Shown here: in pieces, positions 1 to 14,300 of the stretch
Layout of the letters: each line of letters begins with the position of its first letter
Position numbering within the stretch: the first letter of the stretch is position 1
From: Xiphydria camelus
Lineage: Eukaryota > Arthropoda > Insecta > Hymenoptera > Xiphydriidae
Assembly (NCBI GenBank): GCA_963678675.1
Contig: OY783192.1
Span: 4,412,001 to 4,476,000 of the forward strand
DNA: 64,000 nucleotides
Direction of reading: 5' to 3'
Made by a program: the position numbers and the translations under genes
The notes under the pieces: generated by a model
What the model was told of the DNA's origin: nothing
The model's input: the letters and a program-made list of their open reading frames with translations, nothing else
Database searches by the model: none

Positions 1-2360
1 GATTGTCCCCCGTAGAAGATATTACATTGCATCTTGAAAAGTCGTTATTTTGACGAAACATTATTATTCGAAAGCCTTTCATACGCTGTTCCAAATGTGA
101 AACACTTTCCTACAAAATTTCAAATCGATGAAGCCAATCAGAGGCAAGAACATTTCCCACCGTAAGACGAGTATTTTACGGAGTTCACTGATAAAATTGT
201 ATACGACGCAACGGGCGGACGTTGTAGAATAGAACGGGGATTGGGTCGATGCAAGTCCCCGAGGAACGCCACGTACGACAAAGTGATCCTCTCTGCGAGA
301 GGTACGGATATAAAAAGCGAGTTTTTAGGAGGATACGGCGCACCGTCCTCCAAAGTTGCTCGAAACATCTCGGGCGCCGTTTTCAGGAAAATATGTCGCG
401 AGAACAACGATGGAGTCTTCATGATTATATTGAAGCAGCGAAAGATGTGCGGGTAAAATCGCTATTGGGGAATCGAAATGTAATATCATCGCAGTCGTAG
501 GTACGTAAATCATTTTATTTCATATCGATTTCAGCTGAATGAAATCTTTTGATGTATCGAAGAAGGTAAGATAAACTGATGCGTATTTAGTGGGAGTATT
601 TGTAAAATAAGACACGATTTTCGATTTAAAGTTAAGATTAAGCAATGTTATCGCAAAATTCGATTTGGATATAAGAGGCTCCAGTAGTTAAATTATAAAC
701 TATGTTTATATTGTTTCGTATAATCAGACAATACGAACCATCCCGCTTCATTACTATCTTCTTCTTAAATTGTTTCACGGTAACTTTCCTTCGACTTTGA
801 ATTAATTAAGAAACTTTAATTGGATGGATTCGAGGCACCAAAAAGTATCCCTTCCACATGACATAATTTAAGCACGCAAATAAGCGAGAGGAAGTTGATG
901 ATGAATTATTTGTTGTCGCTTTCGTTATAAATTGAACTCCAAAAATCCTCTCGAAGCAAGAACCGTCAGCACTTATTTTTTGCTTAGAATCTTTTAGTTT
1001 AAAAATGATGAAATTTATGAAGTGCATTCTACGAAGAGCTTTCGTGGAGGAAAAAGCTCACGGCACTCTCGGTTCTATTAAATTTGCTTCTCCGACGTGA
1101 CTGGGAAATTTGACAACCCAGCATGAAATCTGTTAAGCTTCCCGCGGATTGCAATTTAAAGTAAAAAGAAACTAGATAAACTCGAGCATAAGAAGTCTAG
1201 ACGAAAGTAAATTTATCTCTCTTTTGTGATATTATTTCTCTACTCCCGGCGCGCCGTCACGAATTCTGTCGCTGGTGATTCTTTAAAATGTCAGTTTTTC
1301 AACATATTAATCAATGATCAATCAATTCTCACGCTTTCGTTAGCCAGGGAAAACGCAGTCATTGCTAATAAGATCATGAGAATCAATTGTCTATTGGCTA
1401 GTACGTTTAAAAATAACGTTCTGAAAAGTCACTAGCGAAAGAATCCGATTACACCGGAGGTGCATTCAATGGTAAAATGAACTGCTGGAAGTCCTATATG
1501 TGTACACATAATATATTCGTCGCATTAAATAAATAAAAACTAATTGAAAACACTAAATTTTTGCGCTCCAATTCTCCAGTTAAATAAATATATATATTTT
1601 CGTTATATGGAAAATACTCGTAGAATCAGTCGATCGAATGAAAAGAAGATCAAATTAAATAATATCAATGACGCTCACTAAGAGCACATATTGGGTCTAA
1701 TAATTCATAAATTATAACAGATGACAAGTTAATATGAATAACGTAGCATAATATTTACTCATATATTATCTATACAAAAGTATTTTAAATGCACCTTCAT
1801 GTATGTTTGCGTCTTTCCTCTCGCAAACAAATAATTAATTGTTATAATGGTAAATAATTTTTTTACGACAGTCGGTAATTCTTTTATTTAATTTACATTC
1901 TTCCCCCAAACTAATGACTTATCCATCGTTAGGATTCTCCGTAAACCTTACCGCTCAGTCGCGCTATACTTTTTTCCTGAAAGTGGAACGGTTCCGCGTA
2001 CGGTCAGACATCTCGCGTACAATCATCGACTCCTCCGAATCGCTAGCTATGTCAACGTTGTGCGCGTTTAATACACGACGTGCATACTTTTTAACCGCAG
2101 TCAAAAATACATTCAGTTCCGAGAAATGTCAACGAGAGCGCGCAAAGGAGAACTGGAGAGTTAAAACGCCGAGAAGCACTGCTATCTAGGTGGCGCAGCT
2201 GAGTCGCGAAAATCGATACTTATCGTCTCCTGCGAACGCGCTTGCAGTCCGCGTCTCGTGTGCATGAGGTAAACACGTTCCCACGTCAATCAGAATGGAA
2301 TGATAGTCATTACGAGGAGCTCGACAATTTCGTCCGTTTCCCAAAAAGAAACGAACAAAC
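1..2360. other. Upstream flank and leader of the cyclase gene
   Basis: No coding exon is recognised. Open frames are short and unlike known proteins. About 1900-2360 is richer in CpG than the AT-rich DNA on both sides and probably contains the promoter and the 5' leader of the cyclase. Confidence 0.5.
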
Positions 2361-2363
2361 ATG
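2361..2363 (+). CDS. Gycbeta100B: Cyclase beta-1 coding exon 1 (ATG only)
   Basis: The coding part of the first exon is just the start codon, followed directly by the donor GTACGT at 2364. Joining it to the next exon yields [13 protein letters not shown], the invariant N-terminus of the family, which decides the start. The leader runs upstream for an unknown distance. If it reaches 2264, it contains two minimal uORFs, ATG-AGG-TAA at 2264-2272 and ATG-GAA-TGA at 2295-2303. Confidence 0.9.
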
Positions 2364-5300
2364 GTACGTTCGAAAATCATTGCGTTTGCGACAGTCGAAT
2401 TTTTAAACCTCAATTTGTATCCATGCACTTGTCCGGATTCGCGCTTATATTTATCACCAATTGTGACTGAAATATTCACTAATTAATTTCTTTATCATAA
2501 TACTTCCTTTCTCTCTTGTGCGCAGTACGGTTTTGTGAATTACGCCCTCGAACTCCTGGTAGTGAAAACCTTTGACAGCGAGACATGGGAAGCGATAAAG
2601 TAGGTAAAACTACTCCCGGCATGTGTGCATGATTATACACGCTTTGATTAAAGTAGGCGATAACGTTATGCGCATTATTATGTAGTGACGATGACTGTAG
2701 AAGAACTTCGCTTCGTAATTAGTTTTTTAATTCCTTATTATTATTTGCAACTATCTAATTTTTAATTTATACGTACCTATACGTCTTGCAGTCGTTTTAA
2801 TAAAGCGCATAGTTGGTGTTCTTTTATCTATGTGTGAATCCCGAATTCTATCAGCGAAGCGATACTGGTCTAAGAGAGCTAACAGCTGATTTATTTAGAT
2901 CACGCTATCTTTATTTTCATAAAAGGATTATGGATTTTTATTACGTTAATATACTCTGGCCCATAATTAATACCGCAATACTGACGTAGTACTGGAATAG
3001 TTCGAGTCGTAGGGCTAGCAATATTGTGCTGCCACATTTTCCTGTATATATGTATCTACCATTCGGACACGAATTATGTTATTCAATTAATTGATAGGTA
3101 TCGTTAACCCAACCAGTGGTAACTTGTAAATTTCTTCATAGCTTGTACACTGTGTAAGGTATTTTCTAGCTATAGTAAAATGTTCAATCAGATTGAATTA
3201 ACGTTAGATGTAACAGGCACATGTTCGAGTTTAGTAATTAAGTTATCAGACGGGTTTCTTGTTAAGAAGTTCTCTTTAACGTAATGAAGTTACGAGTTAA
3301 GAGAAAGTGAGTTTTCGAGGGGGGTATTATAGGTGCATTTTATTATCCCATTCTCGAAGTCCATTTTTTTGCGGACAATCTGTCAGGTGTGAGAATATTT
3401 TCTTTTCCAAGGTCACACAATGTACAAAATTACACAATGAAAATAATCTAGGATTCAAAGTTAAGTACTGGGGCATTTAATAATCGCGAGATCGACCGTC
3501 TGTTTTTTGATTGGAAAGGTGGATTAAAGCGACGCTCGTAGAGGATATTATGCAGATTTCACATCGTTACCGCTTCATTTCCTTTCTGCTTCATTCTGGC
3601 GGGCGAAGAACGTGAAAAGCGCATTCATGATATACGTTCTCATTATAACTGAAGATTTTGCATCAAAAAAAAAAAAAAGATAGCTGTTCTATGTTATTTA
3701 ATTTTAAGGAAGCAGAAAAGAATAGATTCTTTTTTAGACATTATTTTACTAGTCACACTGTCTAATACAAATTATGTATCTTTTTCAATATTTTAATTTC
3801 TTTATACTTAGTTTTCTGGCTTGAAATATCGACTTCTTGATTACTAGATTCACAAGGGAAATAAAAGTAAACTTTTATTTTGAGAAATATAAATTTAATT
3901 AAATTTTTTTATTTGGACATTACTTATTGTATATTTCAACTATTAATTTAACATATTTAGAGGAAGAAAACTGAAAAGGATCTTCATATATTATTAGTAA
4001 GTACGATAGATGTTGTACAAATGAAATGAATCTGTCGAATTTTTCGATGATAGAATTGATTCCAGCAGGATTTCCTAGCAGAGGACTCTCCGTATTCAGG
4101 TTGATGAATCATAATGTCCATAAAAGACCACTTCCACGCGAATGACCAGTTATGATCATTACCTTGCATCAGAGTTCTCTAGAGCGATGTTCTACGCTCC
4201 TATGTCCCATGGAAATTACATTACTTGTTCGGGATTAGGTTACATTTACCCCTTTTTCGCCTGTTACCGTCACGATTCTCGAATCGATTGAAAATTTGCA
4301 TTATTACAGATGTGAAACATTGAGATGCAAATACACACGTAGTAGTTTTCTTTTAATTATCTTTCCAACTGTCTACATGATTTGATTTGCTAATTGAAAC
4401 TTTTCGAACTATTGAAAATTGCAGTAAATAATAATATTATTACTAAATAACAATAGTATTATTTATTTTTCTTCTTTCCTAAACAATACAATTGTTTATT
4501 TCTTGTTTTTTCTAATATTTAATTTATAAGTCAACCGAATTTTATACAGACTTTTTGTTAGCTTACGAAATAACGAATGTATATTTGTGGCTGCTAAAGC
4601 TTTTTTTAAGTACTCGCGCTTGCATTCGGTAGTCGTATTATGGAAGAGATGTTTTGAAAGCTCTCTTTACATAGAGAAATAATACGAAAGGTACACGCGG
4701 TGGGATGAGAAGAGGTAAGAAATGGAACCACCGCTAGAGTCTTGAAAAGGAGGCCACTTTGTGCACTCCAAATGAGGTTCCGCTGCACGTTCACTAAGAC
4801 AGCTGAGCTTAAAGATTAAGTAAACAGCGCAGTTTCTGGAAGATTTACTTCACTCCATGACTTTATCTACTGGATAGTCAGTACTTCCTTCATTACAATA
4901 ATTCATACACTTTATCTGTTTATTTTGAACCAAACAGCACTGCGTACAACAGATTCAGTAACCATTTAAATTCTTTAGGCCAGATTGACCACTATTACAT
5001 CTCACCAAGAGAATAAACACGTAAAACATAGTCTCAAAATGATTTTTGTAACTCATGTGAACTCTTATACGAACCACATTCACGGTCAAATTTATTTGCA
5101 AATATGTTTGCAAAGTGATTTGACCCTTTCAGCACACACATTCAGACAAACAAACAAAATTACAACTTTTATTTTAATAGTGAGTTATTGCACGATATGT
5201 GTAAACTCGACCAGAGACGATTTAAAATGACGTTAACCTTGACACAAACTACTCTTATTTGATGAAATATTTTCAAACAGTGCTACACACGTGGAAATTC

Positions 5301-8300
5301 TCAGCTCGTAAAAAGGGCCCGCCCATATAAAATTAAGAACTTTTAATTTGACCAAATGTGTTTGCAAACATTAAAACTTGTCTGCAAATAACGCCACACA
5401 CACTCAAATATCACTTATTTGCAAACATATTTGCAAATAAATTTGATCGTGTATGGTTCGTATTAGATGAACTTCCGAATGTAAAGATGAGTTTATAATA
5501 GGAGTTGAAACAACTCGGGAATTTCATTGGTGTATTCATAATCAGTTTCTACCCTATGCGTGATATTTTGTAGATGTGTAACTCTCCTACAATCTACTGA
5601 GTGAGGCTAATGCCCCTGTACTTATATCTTCAAAAGACAACATTCACGACATACTGCCTCCGAGGTGCTCGTTATACCTAAGTGCTTTTTTGTTGACGAC
5701 GCTCCGACGACAAAATGTTTGTAGCGATCCTCTCGAACATGTTACTTATATAACCTCATTCTTGGAGGATTTCTTTTTTTCTTAATTCTTATAAATATAA
5801 TATTAAAGTTTTTTTTTCAGATTTAAAGTATTATATAGTATATTTTATTTATTTATTTATTTTATACCATAAAATGGTGTATCGAAATTGTCAAGGCTAG
5901 TCATAAAATATCAAGATTATTCCTTTCATTCTCAGACTTCTAGTCGATGATAGTGAAGTGAACAATTGCCAAGGAAACGAATAACTGAATAATGCTCAGC
6001 TCCAACGCCTTCGCTATAATTCGTAGCACAGCATTAGCATTAAATTACTCATCCTCGCGCATTGTGAAAAGTAATGCAGTTACCCGAAGTTATTGAATTA
6101 GGTATGATAGTGATAGTACTTTGTAAAAGCATAAAATATGCAAGTTACAGAGAAACTGGCACTGACTGCTCGCTCTCAGTGGTATAATTATTCACGGTGT
6201 TTATATGGACGACTCTCGAGTATTCGTCCGTATACTAACTAAAGCGACCTATACTTAGGATGCTATACATGCAGTAAAGCGACGCAGATGAAGATTTACG
6301 TGTTAAAATGATTTATTCCCTCTGACCTGCATGTGGCTCTCTGACTTTGAAATTCTCTTTTCATACGTATGTGTACCTATATGAAAGCATAATACGTACC
6401 TCAAAGAGCCCTTTGATCCACTTGAAATCGATTTACATATTTCCATATCCGTACTGTGGTCGTTTGTGCATTAATATGTAAAATTATACACTCGACGAAA
6501 ATGGAGAAATATTACTACCTAATATATATCGTTATCATTGATTATAACAACATGTAGATGAGCACTTAGGCGTATAAAAGAATGAAATTGAATGAGACTA
6601 GGTAGTTTAATTTTTTTAAATTAACAGATTTTTAATGGGAAATCTATGAAAATCATATGGGTGGATCATTCGTAAAGAAAAATTCAGTCTATAAATTAGT
6701 ATATTTACATATGTATATAGGTACGATCAGTCATACATATGTCTACCCACCGTACTCTACATTCCTGATAAATCGCCAGACGCATGACGGGCCATCTCTA
6801 CTGCATACTCTTGCTTCTATAGTTTCAGCATCATGACAAGATTTAAAAAATGTAACTTTTCAATATTTTCATAACTTTCTATTAAGTATTTGCATCCCTT
6901 AAATTAATGACGATGCAGACATTACAAAAAAATACTTGGATTTCCCCTGAAGAGAATACACATAACAAGATATCCCATATCGTTTTCATGTACGTATAAA
7001 GCCTGAGGTCATAAAAATTCAGATTCACAGGAGGGTTCGTAAAAAAATCTATAATTGGAGTGCTCGACCCTAACGATTGTCCAAATGGGCTGAAATTCGA
7101 TTCATTTTATTTTTATTGCGCATCAAATGGCCGTTTGAGGTTGGAGCATAACGTTTTTATACTCCGCTTCTTTTTGGCACACCATAATGTGGACGATAAA
7201 GAAACTGAATTATGTAAATCGCCCTTTATCCTCTTGCGTACTTAAGAAGAACGTCCGGAATAATTCACGTTTACAGATATTAGTACACATCCACTATTAT
7301 AGAAACATTATTATTAGTCTATCCTTGTCAGGTGTTCATATTAATTTCGACAACTTCACCTTCACCAAAGAATCAAAGGCATGATGCGAGCGTATATACT
7401 TTGACCAAACACAAAATTAATACGTAATCTCGTAGCTAAGTTCAACGGAAGTAGTAGAAACTGGCAACTTTATATTATAGTTTTCAGCGCGGAATTTTAT
7501 CGAGGGAAGAATAAAGTGGAGCGGATGGCCGACCGCTGGGGCGACAGTTTTCTTGAGAAATAGCTCAACGGAAAGTAGGTTAAGGAAATTGGTAAATAAA
7601 TGTGACATCGTGGACAAGAACAAATTCCCCGTAAAGCTTACGAGTCTGTGGCGTATCAGTTTAGAGCTTCGCCCTTCCATGGCACGAGATATGTGTATGC
7701 CGGAAATGAAGACGAATGTATATTTCCGCGTCTGACGGAGAAATACCACTTTAATAACTCTGGCAATTATTTTTGACTTGCACTTCAGTTTTTGCGCGTT
7801 CTTTTCTGGATCACCCTCCCTTTAATAACGAATGGAAAAAGAGGCATCACAAATATATATATTATGTATAGGATCAAATGTAGTGACTTTTTATTTATAA
7901 CTAATACCTCTATATATTATGTTAATTTAGGAAAGATGCTGCAGTGGTTATGGAGGGGCAGTTTTTAGTTCGCCAAATTTATGACGACGAGATTACGTAT
8001 AATCTCATTTCTGCTGCCGTCAATCGACTCAGTACGTATAGCGCATGAAGTAAAATATTTACGGTTTAATATGTATTTTTTTTCGAAAAATCTCGTATCA
8101 TCCTTTTTCAAACTTTCGCAAGAATGTAGTTCTGATTTAAATTTGTTTAAATTCGCATGTGTGTGGTAGTATAATACTTTTAAACGTTTTTCCCCTTTAA
8201 ATTTAAAATGCCAATCCGGGAGGCGTTACATGAAAAGTATCTCCCTCATTAAAATGAAAGGAAAAGGCAATACCTGTATATCTTTTTATTAAAATGGGAT

Positions 8301-11300
8301 TGAATATACTCGAATGCAATTAATTCAGTTCCTTCAAGCAATTGCAGTTTAGGCCACAAATACATATTTATATGACACTTTTATATGGTAAGGCCATCGG
8401 TGAAACTCTGCAATTCTTTAACTTAAAATATCTGGAATTGAATTTCGTTTTAATACAAAGTCTTGATAGAAAATGACGAATAAATAAATTCATTTAATAT
8501 TTCCCAAAATATCATAGCCAGAGATATCCTGCATAAATTTAAGCTCGGAGGCGCAGCACCTGTCACGTACCTATTATTTACGTTAAATTTACGTAACTCG
8601 TATTTGCATCGGAGTGCATCAAAAAATAGGTTTTGCTTTCTATCTTATTGATGTTTAGTTATGCAAATGAGTTATTCTCTCGTTAAGTCTCTTAGCGACG
8701 CCATCATCTAATTAAATAACTGCAACCGGTTACAGACAGTGTATAGATGTATATGAAATGACATTAATTTTATTCTATTGAATAATTTAAAGTGATTGTG
8801 CATCGTAAAGAGGGGCTATTTCGACATTATTTCACATTTCGAACTTCGCGCGACTCGTAAAATAAATCTCTTGATACTATTGGACCGTTAGAGTAAAATC
8901 TCACCTACTTCACAACGGGCTCCCAATCGGCTCAATAATCTATTCCAATAAAATAGGGATTCTCTCTCTCTCTCTCTCTCTCTCACTCTCTCTTTCTTCC
9001 ACTCTCTCTGTTTTTTAAGATCTAGTTTAATTCTCCATTATCCTTCTCTTCTCATTTTAATAGATGAGATGGTCAAATAAATTATATTAGATCTGACCGT
9101 GTTTAGAAAAACCTCGAGAAGTCTTAATTTTTATATTAAAACATCAACAAATGTGCAAACATACCATTTACTGTACATTAGCTCTCTAAAAAGCCTTCCG
9201 CAGGAGAAAAGTCTCGCGTATGCCAGCCAATTATACGTGTTTCAGAAATCCCCGCAAATGAGATACTCGAGCTTTTCGGGCGAATGTTCTTCGAGTTCTG
9301 CCAAGACTCTGGATACGACAAAATTCTCCAAGTCCTAGGAGCCACGCCTAGAGACTTTTTGCAGGTAAATCTCTCCCGCCTCGTCCTTTTCATCCCTGTC
9401 TTATTTCATCATTTTCATCCAAAGTAAGTTGGAAGTCGATATCGCCAATCGAATAAAATGCTTCTCCGAAGTCGAAACGGATCAAAGAGATTCCGCCAGA
9501 GGTGGCGCGGTGTATATATAGGATCCCCGATAACCCGTCGGACGGCAATAGAATTTTTTACTGTCACGCTTCCAATAGAAGCCGTGACTGGGGACAAAAA
9601 TTTTTATGCGAGACGCGACGCGCTTCAGGACCCTCGCGGCATACGTTGCGCGTCTAGCGTCAATCCGAAACTTATTGACACGTGTGATCGCATTATGCGC
9701 ACGTCTGTTAATCCGGCGATACGTTATGATTACTAACAACTTGCCAGAACGAGCCGAATTGATATACCGGGTAGATAGTATATCATTCCGTCGTTTCGTC
9801 GAAATCCTCGCAGCACGCGAGATTTTCTCATGGATTCTCCCGTTAATCCGGATAACCGCACGGCACGCCCCATGTACAGTCACTATATGGACGTTTGTTA
9901 CACGGTAAACTCATTATCGTTGAGGTGGGGCACGCTCAGCGTAATCACTTTGAAAAGCTCTCGTATGTGTCGATACGGTTAGGAATAGGTTTTCGAGCCG
10001 GCCGAATTCTAGTCATTCCGCGGCAAGAGGGTAAATCCCACCTTTTTACCCACGTTCGTTAGCGGGTTAATTACGTCGGTCCGCGCGAAATTTAGGGCGC
10101 GTTTCGGATATAGAACGCTTTGCAATTCAATGAAAACCAGATGCATTTGCTCTAGGGAACGTAGGTACATCATTATTATTTTGGCAGAATGCACTGCAAT
10201 ATGTGGTTCGTTTATGAAATTTATAAAAGCTGTTATTGAACAAGCATTTCTTCCAGTTAAATAATTGAATATTATAAGCAGCTATACAGGGTGTCCTTAA
10301 ATATCATGTACAAACGGAAGGAGGTAATTCTTTGGCTTATTTCATGACTAAAAGTTCATATAAACATAGACTCGTAAAAGCTTCGTTACTGATCTACAGG
10401 GTGTTGAAATTTCAAAATTTTTTAAGATAACGCGGTTTTTGGAGCAATGATTTATAACAATAAGAAAAACCTAAATAATAAACATAACAAAACAACGTTA
10501 CAAAAACTGCTGAAAGTGACCGCCTCCAACCCTTACACATGCCTCCGCTCTTCTTCTCATTGATTCCCGGACTCTTTGGAACATTCCCGGAGTATTTCTT
10601 ACGGTTTTTTCTCGATAACGGTGGCAGATACGAAAAAACTACAAGAGAGACCAAAAAGATTGTAAACAAAACAGAAAAATTATTTTGTATTTTAGAATCT
10701 ACCAGAGGCGCACCGCGAAAAAGTTCAGGGGGAGAAAAGGGGGCACGACCCCTAAAAAAATAACCCCCTGTAGATTCTCACAACCACTTGACATGCCCAA
10801 TGATATAAGCCCTACAGCATAACCTACATTCCAAATTTGAGCTAAATATCTTAAAAACTGCATGAGCTATAAAAAGACTTAAAAAATTTTGAAATTTCAA
10901 CACCATGTAGATCAGTAACGAAGCTTTCACGGGGACCTATGTTTATATGAGCTTTTAGTCATGAAATAAGCCAAAGAATTACCTCCTTCCATTTGTACAT
11001 TATATTTAGGGACACCCGGTATATTTTTTTATTATTAAAGAAAAATATTGGCAATAAAGTCGATGTATACAGACAGACGTTTATCGAAACGAGTGAATTA
11101 TTTCTCCTTCGGTCGTATTGGTGTATACGAACGATCTCTCGATACCACCTTACAACCCCTCGAAGGGACATCGAGCCATTGCTGTTATAGATACCTATAC
11201 ATACCTGCTGTACGCGAGCGGCTATTGTGTTACGTCACGGGGAAATGTAACAAAACGATATAACGTTGCATTTGCATCGGTCTGACCTTATACATATTCA

Positions 11301-14300
11301 CGTGAATGAAAGGCTTTGTGAAACGTGAAAGCATTCGACACAACATTTACTCGAATTTTTTTTATCTCCCTTCTCGAAGAATTTTATTTCCGGGATCTCG
11401 TAACAAGAATCGCAGGCAACTGCGACGTCCAAACTAAATGATGCATTTTAGAATTTGGACGCACTCCACGACCACCTGGGTACTTTGTACCCCGGCATGA
11501 GGGCTCCGTCCTTCCGGTGCACGGAAAGACCGGAAGACGGAGCCCTGGTACTCCACTACTACTCGGATAGGCCCGGCTTGGAGCACATCGTCATAGGCAT
11601 CGTAAAGGTAGACATCCGAAAACTTCTCGCTCTTCACTTTCCTTGAGTCGCCGACAATAATTATCCTCGTATCGTCTGATGACGCAGACGGTCGCTAAAA
11701 AGCTCCACGGAACAGACGTGGACATGCAGATTCTCAAGTCCAAGAGCGAGTGCGATCACGTGCAGTTCCTGATCACCGAAATGTCGGGTCCGGGGGTCGT
11801 TTCGAAGCCCATGATCGCCGAACTCGAGACCTTATCTCTGGGTGAGCTCATCTTCTCGCACGAACGACGATACAGCGAGAGCGTCGTTTCTTTTCCTTCT
11901 CAGTTCGTATCGGCGTCGACGAGACGAAATCTCGTCGCGGTAACGCGTTAATAATGCGCGTTAGACGGCGAACGCGTTTGGAGCCGCGTAGCGAATGACT
12001 CGCCAAACGCGACGCGCGGGTGATATTTAAAATCGATTGTTACAGAACCGAAGGTCAGCCCGGCAACGTTCTGTCGTGTGTTCCCGTTTCATTTAATGTT
12101 CAACCGAGAACTCACGATAGTGCAAACCGGATGTACCATTACTCGTGTCATACCACGAGTTTGCAGCGGTAACTGTAAATTGAACGACATCCTTTCAACG
12201 GTAAGTTCGAGCGACGCGAGAATCATCGAACCGATGAGTTTGCGGAAGTAGAGTGGGGTTAGTTTGTTAAGAACTGCACGGAGAAAAGGAGTTAGTAAAA
12301 AATCATGGGGAAACCTATGAATGCTTACAGTTATCCTAGTAATATTTTTAAAGATATAAAATGTTTTTTTCGGAATCGCCAAATTCTTTTGTTGATTTCA
12401 CGAAAACTTTGATGGCAGAGTTAAACTTTTGGATAAATTAACAACAATTTTTTAGGGTTATCAAATTGACTCAACAAAATTATTTCGTAGGCTACTTTTT
12501 TACTCAGTGTAGGGCTCGTCGGAATGAAACATTGAAGTTTTTAATAGACTACAGCGTACTCATTACAGTTCGAAATAATATAAACATCAGTTTGTACGAT
12601 AAAATTGACCAATCTCCCGTTAATATGTGTCGGATGTTTATAGATTTATATACTGAGAGAAAGAATGATATGTTCAATTTTAAATATGAGTTTATGGATG
12701 AAAGAATGCAGAATTAGCTGCTTCGACTAATAAATTTGATTACAACGATTAACGGCTATTAGGCTGTAGTCCATTCCAGTCAATTATTAATCTTATTAAC
12801 TAAATCTGTATTCCCTCACCCGTAACCGCCGATCTAATTACATTCTTCTCTCAGTGTACTGTTACGAACTGTAAAAAGTACGCTATGTTTATTAAAAAAT
12901 TCAATCAATGCTTCACCTCGAAGAATTCTGTTACCAGCATTCACTGTAAAAATCACTAATCCTTTTTCTCCGCGTGTGTGGATTTTACGTCGTTTGTATA
13001 AGATACTTTTTTAAAGATCAAATATTCATCCGTTAAATTATTATACCAATATCGGCGACAAGTTTGTAAGAAGGGAGATAATCGCGATTGAAGTGGACGT
13101 CTGTGTAAACGAAAAAGAACACGCGTTATCCTAAAAAAAAATGGCGTGTAAGTACATCTATATCAGAATTTTATAAATTTTACCGCCTTCCTTTCGACAG
13201 ACATCTACAGGGTGTGTCAAAAATTTTGTTACAATCATTAAAAATATAAGACGAGCTTATAGAACCACTTTTATTATAATATTTATTAGTACAACAGCAA
13301 TTAAACGAAACAAAAACAATGACAACATATGCTCAAAATTACCACCTTTGGCCTCGATGCATTTATTTAGACGCTTTCGAAAATTGCCAACAATGGTCGC
13401 ACATTCTTCCACTGTAATCGTTTCCGACACACGCCTCAACGCCTCTTCCAGCTGTTCTACAGTGTTATATCGTCTTCCCGAGATCCTGTCCTCCAAGATG
13501 GACCACACTGAGTAGTCCATTGGATTCAGATCCGGCGAGTTCGGTGGCCAAACACAAAAGCCGAAAAACAGTCGCTCACAGACGGCTCGTTCTTTATCGT
13601 CCTTAAATAAAATCACTAAAATTGAACGGATAAACAAAGTACCTACAGTAAAAACGCAGAATTTTATGAGGAATCCAATGAACATAACCACTTTCAAAAC
13701 AATTCAACCACAAAAAAGTTACAACACATTTAATATTTGTAACAGGACTTTTTTTACGCACTCTGTATAACTTCGATCCTTGAGAATCTCCAGTTACTGC
13801 AGAATAATAGTATCGGTCTTGGCATTCGATATATTTCATCGCCTTCTTTTCGTGAGATATCTACACCTTCGATCCTTCCGCGAGAATGATTATCGGTTCT
13901 CAGCCCCACTACTGCAAACCCTTCGAAATTCCAACGGTGCGTGACTGAATTATCATGTGAAAACACCTATCTTACGGATTACATTATTCGAAATCCCGTT
14001 CAGACACCACTGAGTTATCGTCTCCCATAAAGGTAATCTGGCAGAATTCAGGTTCGCGAACCGTTGCGCGATAACTCGTCTATCGCAGTCCTTCGCCGGG
14101 GGCCGAAGGGGACTGAGTCGCGGAGGACCTTCCGCGTTCGCGCGCCGATAAGCCCTGTAGCACCTTCGGCGCGAGGAGTGATTCCTGATGATTGAATTTG
14201 AAATTCCTCCTCGAATTTGCCGGATCGAGTCTCGCCGGAGATAATGACGACTCTTGTAGGTATTTATAATCGTATCGGATTTCAATATATCCTTGATTTG

